Shown: positions 1-5,982 of the stretch, piece by piece
How the letters are laid out: each line of letters begins with the position of its first letter
Numbering within the stretch: the first letter of the stretch is position 1
Assembly: GCA_945876405.1 (NCBI GenBank)
Contig: CAMCOJ010000134.1
Span: 1 to 6,129, forward strand
Source of the DNA: an uncultured Ruminococcus sp.
GTDB taxonomy: Bacteria; Bacillota; Clostridia; Oscillospirales; Ruminococcaceae
Reading direction: 5' to 3'
Length of the DNA: 6,129 nt
Made by a program: the position numbers and the translations under genes
The notes under the pieces: generated by a model
Databases searched by the model: none
What the model was told of the DNA's origin: nothing
What the model saw: only the letters and a program-made list of their open reading frames with translations

Positions 1-1
1 G

Positions 2-7
2 TATAAT
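2..7 (+). promoter_or_regulatory. Possible -10 box of the response regulator-htrA unit
   Basis: A perfect TATAAT lies at the very left edge of the window. Transcription from it would begin near position 14 and give a leader of about 46 nt before the response regulator. The -35 element would lie outside the window, so it cannot be checked. The surrounding stretch is almost entirely A and T, where TATAAT can occur by chance. Confidence 0.35.
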
Positions 8-59
8 AAAATTATAAACATTTTAATCATAAAAAATTAACAAAAGGAGAAAAACAAAA

Positions 60-770
60 ATGCCACTGGAAAAAATCCTCATCATAGACGAGGATAAAAA
101 CACCTGCACAACCCTCAAATCCGCTCTTGAAAAAGAAAACTGCAATGTTATTCTTTCAAATGACGGTGCAGAGGCAATGATTAAATTCAGTGCACTGAAA
201 CCGGACTTTGTGCTTCTTGATATAACCATATCAAACACTGACGGATGGCAGATTTGCAGGGAGATTCGTCGCAAATCAAACGTACCTCTGATAATAATCA
301 CCTCAAACAGCGAAACATTTGACAAAGTTCTGGGGCTTGAGCTCGGAGCAGACGACTATATAGTCAAGCCGTTTGACATCAAGGAAGTAATGGCCCGGAT
401 AAAAGCAGTTTACCGTCGTACAAGCCAGTCAGGAGATACCGACATCAAAGAAGTTTCCTATGATAAACTTTCCATAAACCTCTCCCGGTATGAACTGAAA
501 ATAGACGGTGTTTTAACATCTGCCCCGCCAAAAGAACTTGAACTTCTTTACTATCTGGCATCAAATCCTAACAGAGTATACACACGCGACCAGCTTCTTG
601 ATGAAGTCTGGGGATTTGAATATTACGGAGATTCCCGTACTGTTGACGTACACATAAAAAGGCTCAGGGCAAAACTTGAAGGTATCTCGGAGCAATGGAC
701 TCTGAAAACCGTATGGGGTGTGGGATACAAGTTTGAATTAAACAGTACGGATGACCAGCTGCAGAACTGA
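60..770 (+). CDS. OmpR/PhoB-family response regulator (receiver plus winged helix)
   Basis: This is a two-component response regulator of 236 aa, the usual length for the OmpR/PhoB family, and it should act in the cytoplasm as a DNA-binding transcription factor. The receiver domain spans about residues 4-118, with phospho-acceptor Asp54, switch Thr81 and Lys103-Pro104 (in DDYIVKPF). The C-terminal winged-helix domain spans about 132-226 and includes RDQLLDEVWG (176-185), the recognition-helix region SRTVDVHIKRLRAKLE (192-207) and the terminal WGVGYKF hairpin. The start is supported by AAAAGGAG at 42-49, 10 nt before the ATG. Two receiver positions are unusual. The acidic pocket reads D10-E11-D12, so Glu sits where an Asp is nearly invariant, and the usual Pro four residues after the phospho-Asp is Ser58. 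No sensor kinase is encoded beside it; the next gene, 10 bp downstream, is an HtrA-like protease. The family assignment is secure, but the signal and target genes are unknown. Confidence 0.95.
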   Translation: MPLEKILIIDEDKNTCTTLKSALEKENCNVILSNDGAEAMIKFSALKPDFVLLDITISNTDGWQICREIRRKSNVPLIIITSNSETFDKVLGLELGADDYIVKPFDIKEVMARIKAVYRRTSQSGDTDIKEVSYDKLSINLSRYELKIDGVLTSAPPKELELLYYLASNPNRVYTRDQLLDEVWGFEYYGDSRTVDVHIKRLRAKLEGISEQWTLKTVWGVGYKFELNSTDDQLQN

Positions 771-775
771 AAGGA
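771..775 (+). promoter_or_regulatory. Ribosome binding site that sets the htrA start
   Basis: AAGGA follows immediately after the response regulator stop codon and lies 5 nt before the ATG at 781. The in-frame ATG at 751 lies inside the response regulator gene and has no comparable purine-rich site, so 781 is preferred. The very short gap suggests translational coupling of the two genes. Confidence 0.7.
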
Positions 776-780
776 TTTAT

Positions 781-2067
781 ATGGAACAGTTAAACACCTT
801 TAATACAGAAGAAAACAAAACCGTTCAGGAAATTTCCGAAAATGCTTTAAAAAAAGATTTGCTTATATATGAGCCGGAAAGATTCAGCTGCAGCACAGAT
901 TACAAAAACAGATTTACGGAATCCGGTGAAACCATATCAAAACCAACAGTATTTATTTTTTTATTTACAGTTTTCCTTGTTCTTGTATTTTCCGTATACT
1001 GTATAATCTCAGGTGTATTTGATCTTAAAGAAGGCTTTTATTCCCCTGAAACCAGAACCACTGTTATACTTGGTCTGAACGGACGTCCGGGAACTGAAGA
1101 GCTAACTGATGAAGACGGAAAATTCACGCCCGCAGGTATATGCGAAGCTGTCAGTCCTTCAGTAGTTGAGATTGTCTGTTTCGGTGAAAGCTCAGATGTT
1201 CCGGTAAGCAGCGGCTCCGGCATCATTCTTTCAGAGGACGGATATATAGTCACAAACGCCCATGTCATAAACACAGGCAGGAATCCCAAAGTTTCTCTGA
1301 GCGACAAAACTGTATTTGACGCCGAGATAATAGGATATGACGCAAAAACCGATATAGGAATAATAAAAATAAATCCCGGAAAAAACACCCTTAAACCTGC
1401 AGTTTTCGGAAACTCTGATGAAGTAATACAGGGTGAACAGGTTATGGCAATAGGAAATCCGGGAGGTCTCCACGGAAGTATATCAGGCGGATATATATCC
1501 GGTATAAACCGAATGATCAGAGGTGACCAGACCGGCCATGAAATGAACTGCATTCAGACAGACGCCGCCATAAGTCCCGGAAACTCAGGAGGAGCACTTG
1601 TAAATATGTACGGCCAGGTCATAGGTATAACCTCATCAAAATATGTAAGCTCAAGTTATGAAGGCCTCGGATTTGCCATCACAATAAACGACGCAAAACC
1701 TGTTATAGAAGAACTTATAGCCAACGGTCATATAAGCGGAAGATTCAAAGTAGGTATAACCTTCTATGAGATTACAAAAGAGCAGGCAGAGGCTGCAGGT
1801 CTTCCGCAGGGACTGTTTATCGATTCCATGGACGAGTCATGTGACATTTCTGAATCCGGTCTTAAAGAACACGACATAATAGTCGAAGTAGAAGGTGACA
1901 AAGTAGTGGACTACGACTCTTTTATGAATGCTATACGCAGTCATGACAAGGGTGCCGGTGACAGAGTACATGCAAAAGCTGTAAGAGTTGATGAAAAGGA
2001 CACTTCAAAACAGACAGACATAGAGATAGAATTTACTCTTGTGGAGGACACCTCAGGAGATTACTGA
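781..2067 (+). CDS. Membrane-anchored HtrA/DegP-like serine protease with PDZ domain
   Basis: This is a trypsin-like serine protease of the HtrA/DegP (S1C) family, which degrades misfolded proteins at the cell envelope. It is 428 aa long from the chosen ATG; an in-frame ATG at 751 would add ten residues but overlaps the upstream gene. Residues 1-54 are hydrophilic and probably cytoplasmic. A single hydrophobic segment at about 55-77 should anchor the protein, leaving the protease outside. The catalytic triad is visible: His161 in TNAHV, Asp191 in KTDIGIIKI and Ser269 in SPGNSGGAL. GLGFAIT (295-301) matches the substrate-pocket strand that usually reads G-I-G-F-A-I-P. A single PDZ domain covers roughly 323-415 (GLFIDSM..., then LKEHDIIVEVEGDKV). 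The gene directly follows a response regulator and probably shares its transcript, which suggests an envelope-stress role (inference). It ends in a strong terminator. The N-terminal cytoplasmic stretch is longer than in periplasmic DegP, as expected for membrane-tethered HtrA of Gram-positive bacteria. Confidence 0.93.
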   Translation: MEQLNTFNTEENKTVQEISENALKKDLLIYEPERFSCSTDYKNRFTESGETISKPTVFIFLFTVFLVLVFSVYCIISGVFDLKEGFYSPETRTTVILGLNGRPGTEELTDEDGKFTPAGICEAVSPSVVEIVCFGESSDVPVSSGSGIILSEDGYIVTNAHVINTGRNPKVSLSDKTVFDAEIIGYDAKTDIGIIKINPGKNTLKPAVFGNSDEVIQGEQVMAIGNPGGLHGSISGGYISGINRMIRGDQTGHEMNCIQTDAAISPGNSGGALVNMYGQVIGITSSKYVSSSYEGLGFAITINDAKPVIEELIANGHISGRFKVGITFYEITKEQAEAAGLPQGLFIDSMDESCDISESGLKEHDIIVEVEGDKVVDYDSFMNAIRSHDKGAGDRVHAKAVRVDEKDTSKQTDIEIEFTLVEDTSGDY

Positions 2068-2071
2068 TAAA

Positions 2072-2101
2072 AAAGGCAGAACCGCGAAGGTTTCTGCCTT
2101 T
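2072..2101. terminator. Bidirectional intrinsic terminator between htrA and rsmI
   Basis: The arm AAAGGCAGAACC (2072-2083) pairs with GGTTTCTGCCTTT (2089-2101) around the loop GCGAA, with one bulged base. On the + strand the U-rich tail runs through the end of the stem into TATTTATTG. On the minus strand the stem is followed by TTTTTTATCAG. It lies between the htrA stop (2067) and the rsmI stop (2104), so it can end both convergent units. Confidence 0.88.
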
Positions 2102-2103
2102 AT

Positions 2104-2937
2104 TTATTGTTTTTCTGAATTTATAAGCTGATAAAGTTCACTCTTGCGGTAGCCTGTTTCAGCAGCAACCTTCTTGCATGCCGATATGGTTTTTTCGCCT
2201 CCGGCAACCAGTTCACGTGCCATCTCAACAGCCTGTTCAAGTGTGCATTCAGGTTCCGCGCTCTCGGGCGTGCCTTCAATTACAAGCACATATTCCCCTT
2301 TAGGGGACTTATCAGCATAATACTGTATAGCTTCGGAAAGTGTGCATCTTATGACTTCCTCATAGACCTTGGTGAGTTCACGGCAGAGAGATATACGTCT
2401 GTCTCCGAAATACTGAAGCATGTCCTTCAGCGTAGACACAAGCTTGTGAGGAGCTTCATAGAATATCATAGTATTTTTATTATTTCTTACCTCTTCAAGA
2501 TGGGCGATTCTCTGTTTTCTGGTAACTGAAAGAAATCCCTCGAACGAAAATCTGGACGTATCCAGTCCCGATATCGCCAGTGCAGAAACCACTGCACTCG
2601 GTCCCGGAACCACTTTGACCGGAATATCATTTTCATAGCAGAGACGGACAAGTCCCTCTCCCGGATCGGATATACAGGGCATACCTGCATCTGTGACCAC
2701 AGCACCGTTCTCCCCTGCTGCAAGCCTGCTGATTATCCCTTCGGCACACAGTCTGGAGCTGTGGTCATGATAACTTACAAGCGGTTTTTTTATATCATAT
2801 TTGTTCAGAAGCTTGAGTGTTACTCTTGTGTCCTCGGCAGCTATAAAATCAACTTCACTCAGTATATCAAGAGCTCTGAGTGTTATATCAGATATGTTTC
2901 CGATGGGCGTTCCAAGTACATAAAGTGTTCCCGGCAT
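2104..2937 (-). CDS. rsmI: 16S rRNA (cytidine-1402-2'-O)-methyltransferase RsmI
   Basis: RsmI is an AdoMet-dependent methyltransferase that 2'-O-methylates C1402 in the decoding centre of 16S rRNA. The 277-aa product has the usual family length and the class III (tetrapyrrole methylase-like) signatures. These are GTLYVLGTPIGN (3-14), AAEDTR (33-38), VSYHDH (54-59), TDAGMPCISDPG (82-93), VVPGPSA (109-115) and a later FYEAPHK. The start is taken as the ATG at 2937, because AGAGGA (2947-2952) lies 9 nt upstream and family members begin close to the LYVLGTPIGN motif. A GTG at 2958 could add seven residues but sits inside the upstream gene with no clear binding site. Only 4 bp separate it from the end of the trmN6-like gene, and its ribosome binding site lies inside that gene's last codons, so translational coupling is likely. 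In Bacillus the same two families are neighbours (yabB, yazA, yabC); the small GIY-YIG gene found between them there is absent here. Confidence 0.96.
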   Translation of the reverse strand: MPGTLYVLGTPIGNISDITLRALDILSEVDFIAAEDTRVTLKLLNKYDIKKPLVSYHDHSSRLCAEGIISRLAAGENGAVVTDAGMPCISDPGEGLVRLCYENDIPVKVVPGPSAVVSALAISGLDTSRFSFEGFLSVTRKQRIAHLEEVRNNKNTMIFYEAPHKLVSTLKDMLQYFGDRRISLCRELTKVYEEVIRCTLSEAIQYYADKSPKGEYVLVIEGTPESAEPECTLEQAVEMARELVAGGEKTISACKKVAAETGYRKSELYQLINSEKQ

Positions 2938-2941
2938 ATTA

Positions 2942-3676
2942 TCAGTTCCTCTCATCACTGTTAAGTCTGTATATTTTTTTTACTTCATCAGAATACCCGT
3001 TTTCTCCCTGCATATAAAGCGGCTTCGCGACCTTCATGTACGGTTTTGAGCCTTTCTTTCCCTCTATAAGGAAAAGCCACGGAGCCTGTTCAGGTGTATT
3101 GCTTACAAATCTGAGAAGCTTTGGTTCTATATCGTTTTCCCGCATCGCAGCAATAACATCCGCAAGACGTTCAGGTCTGTTGCACATACACAGCCTGCCT
3201 CCGAACTTAAGAAGTTTTGCTGCCGCACAGCAAACATCGTTTATGTCACACAGCACCTCATGACGTGCAATACGCTGGGAGGTAAGCGCACTCTCTATCC
3301 CTGCATTTGCAGCTTTGTACGGCGGATTGCATACGACAAGCGAGCAGCGTCCGAGAGGTGCACCGTCCCATAGTTCCTTAAGATCAGCACAAACCGGAAT
3401 TATATTTGTAAGACCGCTTTTTTCTATTCCGAGCTTAAGCTGTTCAATTGCATTTTCCTGTATATCAACTGCATATATTTCTGAAGGGGCATTTTCACGG
3501 GACATTATCAGGGATATTATCCCGCAGCCTGTACCAAGTTCACACACAAGGTCATTTTTCCTGTAATTAGTAAAGTCAGTCAGCAAAAATGCATCTGTTC
3601 CGAAACGGTGGTCCTCGCTTGCACACACCCATACCGTGTCAGATAATTTTTCAAATGAATATTTTTCACTGTTCAT
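2942..3676 (-). CDS. TrmN6/YabB-type adenine-N6 methyltransferase
   Basis: This 244-aa AdoMet-dependent methyltransferase resembles TrmN6 (E. coli YfiC), which makes N6-methyladenosine at position 37 of tRNA1(Val), and Bacillus YabB. The N-terminus carries the family feature FGTDAFLL (25-32). It is followed by the AdoMet-binding motif I ELGTGCGIISL (46-56), the acidic motif II VDIQ (70-73) and the catalytic NPPY (117-120) typical of enzymes that methylate an exocyclic amino group. The C-terminal region GKKGSKPYMKVAKPLYM fits YabB-like proteins. The start at 3676 is supported by AAAGGA (3686-3691), 9 nt upstream. The gene is first in an operon with rsmI and has a strong promoter at 3719-3748. 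The family is clear. The exact tRNA substrate is not, since Firmicute members have been characterised less than the E. coli enzyme. Confidence 0.9.
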   Translation of the reverse strand: MNSEKYSFEKLSDTVWVCASEDHRFGTDAFLLTDFTNYRKNDLVCELGTGCGIISLIMSRENAPSEIYAVDIQENAIEQLKLGIEKSGLTNIIPVCADLKELWDGAPLGRCSLVVCNPPYKAANAGIESALTSQRIARHEVLCDINDVCCAAAKLLKFGGRLCMCNRPERLADVIAAMRENDIEPKLLRFVSNTPEQAPWLFLIEGKKGSKPYMKVAKPLYMQGENGYSDEVKKIYRLNSDERN

Positions 3677-3718
3677 TTTAAGCTGTCCTTTCTGTAAATA
3701 TCGGCAATAAGCAATATC

Positions 3719-3748
3719 ATTATATCATAATTTCCGGACTTTGTACAA
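3719..3748 (-). promoter_or_regulatory. Extended -10 promoter for the trmN6-like gene and rsmI
   Basis: On the minus strand, TTGTAC (3743-3748) is followed after 18 bp by TATAAT (3719-3724), preceded by TGA, which makes an extended -10 (TGnTATAAT). Transcription should begin near 3712, giving a leader of about 35 nt with the binding site AAAGGA. The promoter is back to back with that of the tRNA gene. Confidence 0.75.
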
Positions 3749-3776
3749 CCATAAATAAACTTTTTAAAATAAAGTA

Positions 3777-3805
3777 TTGTAATTTTTTCAGGTCTGTGGT
3801 ATAAT
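3777..3805 (+). promoter_or_regulatory. Promoter of the tRNA-Arg gene
   Basis: TTGTAA (3777-3782), a 17-bp spacer and TATAAT (3800-3805) form a near-consensus sigma-A promoter. The three bases before the -10 are TGG, so it is also an extended -10. Transcription would begin near 3812, leaving a 5' leader of about 19 nt for RNase P to remove. Confidence 0.8.
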
Positions 3806-3830
3806 TATTTTGTAAGTCAAATTTTTATAT

Positions 3831-3904
3831 GTTTCCGTAGCTCAGCAGGATAGAGCGACCGCCTCCTAAGCGGTAGGTCGGGTGTTCGAATCACCTCGGG
3901 AACG
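3831..3904 (+). tRNA. tRNA-Arg with anticodon CCU
   Basis: A full cloverleaf of 74 nt can be drawn. The acceptor stem GTTTCCG/CGGGAAC has one G-U pair. The D arm is GCTC-AGCAGGATA-GAGC. The anticodon arm is ACCGC-CTCCTAA-GCGGT with anticodon CCT (RNA CCU), which reads AGG. The variable loop is AGGTC, and the T arm GGGTG-TTCGAAT-CACCT has one G-U pair. The discriminator base is G. The 3' CCA is not encoded (the next bases are CTT), so it must be added by nucleotidyltransferase. The gene has its own promoter upstream and a hairpin with a T-run 7 nt downstream. No duplicated 3' end, integrase or other sign of integration is present in the window. Confidence 0.97.
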
Positions 3905-3911
3905 CTTATCT

Positions 3912-3938
3912 GCCGCAGATTTTCAAAGCGGCTTTTTT
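3912..3938 (+). terminator. Intrinsic terminator of tRNA-Arg, overlapping the HAD gene end
   Basis: GCCGC (3912-3916) pairs perfectly with GCGGC (3928-3932) around an 11-nt loop, followed directly by six T residues (3933-3938). The 3' arm and the T-run coincide with the final codons of the minus-strand HAD gene (Lys-Lys-Pro-Leu). On the minus strand the hairpin is followed by AGATAAGCG, with no U-tract, so it should work only for the tRNA. Confidence 0.75.
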
Positions 3939-4759
3939 AATAACTCACAGATTTTTACAGCTACGCCGTTATCTGTGTTCGAAGGAATAATTCCGCTGGC
4001 AGCCTCCTTTACTTCCGGTCTTGCATTTTCAACAGCATAGGTTTCATCACATGCTCTGAAAAGCGGTATATCGTTAAGATTGTCACCGAAACCGACAACT
4101 CTGCCGAATCCGTATTTTTCCCGGATAAACATAACTGCATTGTATTTTGAGGCAGCTGCTGAACTTACTTCCATATACCAGAATTCATCATTATATACAT
4201 CACGGTAAAAATCAATATGCAGACCGCTGATGTTTTTCATAAGACTGTAAACAGATTCGAGTTTTTCTTTTCTGTCAGTGACCGAAAAGTATACTGCATT
4301 CCTGTCAGCACATCTCATGAAGTCATCAGTCTGCAGAAAAGCCTTTCCGTATCTCTGCTTACGCTCCGTATAGAATTTCCGGGCACTTTCAGAGTCAAGA
4401 TTTTCATAGTATGTTTCAAGAGCACCGTTATTTATGGTAAACAAAAATCCGGAAAGACTGAATTTTTTCAGGACACTGTTCATTTCTTCAAACGATTTAT
4501 CAGGAATATGTTCTGTTTTCACATATTCCTTTTTTTCCGTATCATAGACACAGACACCATTCATCAGGACAACGGGCACATTTATATTTATCTTTTCAGT
4601 CAGAGGAACGGCCGTAACAGCTGTTCTTGCTGTAGCAAAACTGAAGTATCCGCCTGATGAAATCAATTCATTCAGTACACGAACTGTTGTATCTGAAACT
4701 GAAGCCCTGCTGTCAAGCAGTGTACCGTCAAGATCTGATATATACAATGTTTTTAACAT
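3923..4759 (-). CDS. Cof-type HAD-superfamily hydrolase
   Basis: This 278-aa cytoplasmic phosphatase belongs to the Cof/YidA-like group (HAD subfamily IIB), which typically hydrolyses small phosphorylated metabolites using Mg2+. Motif I is SDLDGTLLDS, with nucleophile Asp9 and general acid Asp11. Motif II is FATAR, with Thr43. The motif III lysine is Lys205 in AASKYNAV, and motif IV is GFGDNLNDIPLF, with Asp226 and Asp230. A cap domain lies between motifs II and III, at about residues 85-195. The chosen start at 4759 has AAAGGAG (4767-4773), 7 nt upstream. Its last codons overlap the terminator of the convergent tRNA gene, and no minus-strand terminator is visible after the stop. Transcripts may therefore continue antisense to the tRNA and toward the trmN6-like gene. 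The substrate cannot be told from sequence, and no metabolic neighbour gives a clue. Confidence 0.93.
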   Translation of the reverse strand: MLKTLYISDLDGTLLDSRASVSDTTVRVLNELISSGGYFSFATARTAVTAVPLTEKININVPVVLMNGVCVYDTEKKEYVKTEHIPDKSFEEMNSVLKKFSLSGFLFTINNGALETYYENLDSESARKFYTERKQRYGKAFLQTDDFMRCADRNAVYFSVTDRKEKLESVYSLMKNISGLHIDFYRDVYNDEFWYMEVSSAAASKYNAVMFIREKYGFGRVVGFGDNLNDIPLFRACDETYAVENARPEVKEAASGIIPSNTDNGVAVKICELLKKPL

Positions 4760-4783
4760 AATTTAACTCCTTTATTTTATAAT
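4741..4783 (+). promoter_or_regulatory. Candidate promoter elements for the SEC-C gene
   Basis: There are two weak candidates. TACAAT (4743-4748), with GTGTAC 17 bp upstream (4720-4725), lies inside the start of the divergent HAD gene and would give a leader of about 50 nt. TATAAT (4778-4783) is a perfect -10 but has no good -35 and would start transcription right at the ribosome binding site. Neither is convincing alone. Confidence 0.25.
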
Positions 4784-4804
4784 TTACAGAAAGGAAAAGT
4801 ACAA
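4776..4804 (-). promoter_or_regulatory. Candidate promoter for the HAD gene
   Basis: On the minus strand, TTGTAC (4799-4804) and TATAAA (4776-4781) are separated by 17 bp. The -35 matches that of the trmN6-like operon. The predicted start near 4769 would fall within the HAD gene's own ribosome binding site (4767-4773), which is a point against it unless the start site lies a few bases upstream. Confidence 0.35.
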
Positions 4805-4805
4805 A

Positions 4806-5936
4806 ATGGCTAAATGTACTGTTCTTTCGGACAATATATCCGAAAATGCCAAAAAGCTATGTGCTGAAGCCTCTGCATATCTCGAAAGCGGAAATCCGGG
4901 CAAAGCAGTTAAACTTCTCGAAAGCTCTCCTGTAACAGAAACAGATCCGGAGCTGAGCCGTCTTCTTGCCGAAGCATATGCCGAAAGAAAATGGGGTAAA
5001 AAGGCCACCGTTCAATATCTCAAATGTATCGAAGCGGATTCTCCTTCGCCTGAACTTATACAGGATTTTGCAGAACATCTTCTTGATTCGGAAGAACACA
5101 GGCTTCTCTCAGAGGTTCTGTCCGAGACAATGGAAAAGGAAAAACCGGGTTCAGATACGGCAGCTATGTGCATCGCTATGCTCTACGCCACGCTCGGAGA
5201 CTGCATGACAAAAAACAAAAAAACCCGTCTGCAGCCTGACTTAATAAAAGAATACCTTGCAGCCAGCCCAAAAGCAGCAAACAAGCAGTTTTTCATAAAG
5301 ATACTGAGATTCCTTGCGGGAACTCCAAATGACAAAACAATTTCTGAAACTGCAAACAGAATGATAAAGATCATGACAGAGCACATTCCGTCACTTCCTG
5401 ATGACAGGGATTTTCAGAATGCTGCTGCCGAATTTGAAATATCGCTTATCCTTTACTCAAACGATGTAAGTCCGCTCACTGTTCTTGCCATGAGAACAGC
5501 TAAGTTAAGATTTGCCTCAACTTCTGACAATACTGATTATCTCAGATACCTTGTTTTTGACGCCAGGATGTCTTTTCTTGATATTGTCATAAAAAGTCCC
5601 GTGCAGACTTCCGAATTCTCAAAGTATTATCCGTTCCTCTGGACTCTTGTTTCAGATTTTATAACCAGAGCGCTGAATGCGCCTGATCTGAAACAGTTTA
5701 TACGGGATGAAATTTACTCAGATCTCAGAAACGCCTCCCCTGGTCTTATGAAAATCTTCCGGGAAAAGCTTTCAGATGATACATTTAAGGCACTTAAAAG
5801 GTTCGTTGATTCACCGGAACCTGCACTAAAACGTAACGCCTGTGCGAAGTCCGGGAAAGTGGAAAAAATCCCGCCAAATTCACCGTGTCCCTGCGGAAGT
5901 GGTAAAAAGTTCAAAAAATGCTGCGGATTAAAATAA
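4806..5936 (+). CDS. TPR-like helical protein with C-terminal SEC-C zinc motif
   Basis: This 376-aa protein has no predicted signal peptide or membrane segment, so it is probably cytoplasmic. Residues about 12-110 look like tetratricopeptide-type helical pairs, for example AEASAYLESGNPGKAVKLLES followed by ELSRLLAEAYAERKW. The middle (about 115-340) is mostly helical in composition and not recognised. The C-terminus, after a short linker, is a clear SEC-C motif: PCPCGSGKKFKKCCG (360-374), with Cys361, Cys363, Cys372 and Cys373. In SecA this motif binds zinc and contacts SecB and the ribosome; in stand-alone proteins its partner is usually unknown. The start is supported by AAAGGA (4790-4795), 10 nt before the ATG. 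The gene diverges from the HAD gene across 46 bp and ends in a strong terminator, so it is likely monocistronic. An adaptor or ribosome-associated role is possible but is only inference. Confidence 0.85.
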   Translation: MAKCTVLSDNISENAKKLCAEASAYLESGNPGKAVKLLESSPVTETDPELSRLLAEAYAERKWGKKATVQYLKCIEADSPSPELIQDFAEHLLDSEEHRLLSEVLSETMEKEKPGSDTAAMCIAMLYATLGDCMTKNKKTRLQPDLIKEYLAASPKAANKQFFIKILRFLAGTPNDKTISETANRMIKIMTEHIPSLPDDRDFQNAAAEFEISLILYSNDVSPLTVLAMRTAKLRFASTSDNTDYLRYLVFDARMSFLDIVIKSPVQTSEFSKYYPFLWTLVSDFITRALNAPDLKQFIRDEIYSDLRNASPGLMKIFREKLSDDTFKALKRFVDSPEPALKRNACAKSGKVEKIPPNSPCPCGSGKKFKKCCGLK

Positions 5937-5945
5937 CAAAAATTT

Positions 5946-5978
5946 CACTTGTTCACCAGTGTGAACAAGTGTTTTTTT
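5946..5978 (+). terminator. Intrinsic terminator of the SEC-C gene
   Basis: CACTTGTTCAC (5946-5956) and GTGAACAAGTG (5961-5971) form a perfect 11-bp stem with loop CAGT, followed by seven T residues (5972-5978). The hairpin starts 9 nt after the stop codon. On the minus strand it is followed by AAATTTTTG, so it may also act weakly in that direction. Confidence 0.93.
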
Positions 5979-5982
5979 ATTA

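Noticed and set aside
751..780. In-frame ATG that would extend HtrA by ten residues into the response regulator gene
   Set aside because: It has no good ribosome binding site, while AAGGA lies 5 nt before the ATG at 781 and directly after the preceding stop.
1038..1553. Long open frame on the minus strand within htrA
   Set aside because: It lies wholly opposite the catalytic domain of a well-supported protease, has no ribosome binding site and resembles no protein I know; it is a shadow frame.
2938..2958. GTG start extending RsmI by seven residues
   Set aside because: The extension overlaps the upstream gene, lacks a clear binding site and adds residues not expected before the conserved LYVLGTPIGN.
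3831..3904. tRNA-Arg(CCU) as an attachment site for an integrated element
   Set aside because: No direct repeat of the tRNA 3' end and no integrase is present in the window; flanking genes are ordinary chromosomal ones.
4217..4657. 146-codon open frame on the + strand opposite the HAD gene
   Set aside because: The HAD motifs are intact on the other strand. This frame is rich in Phe, Cys and Ser in the way antisense frames usually are.
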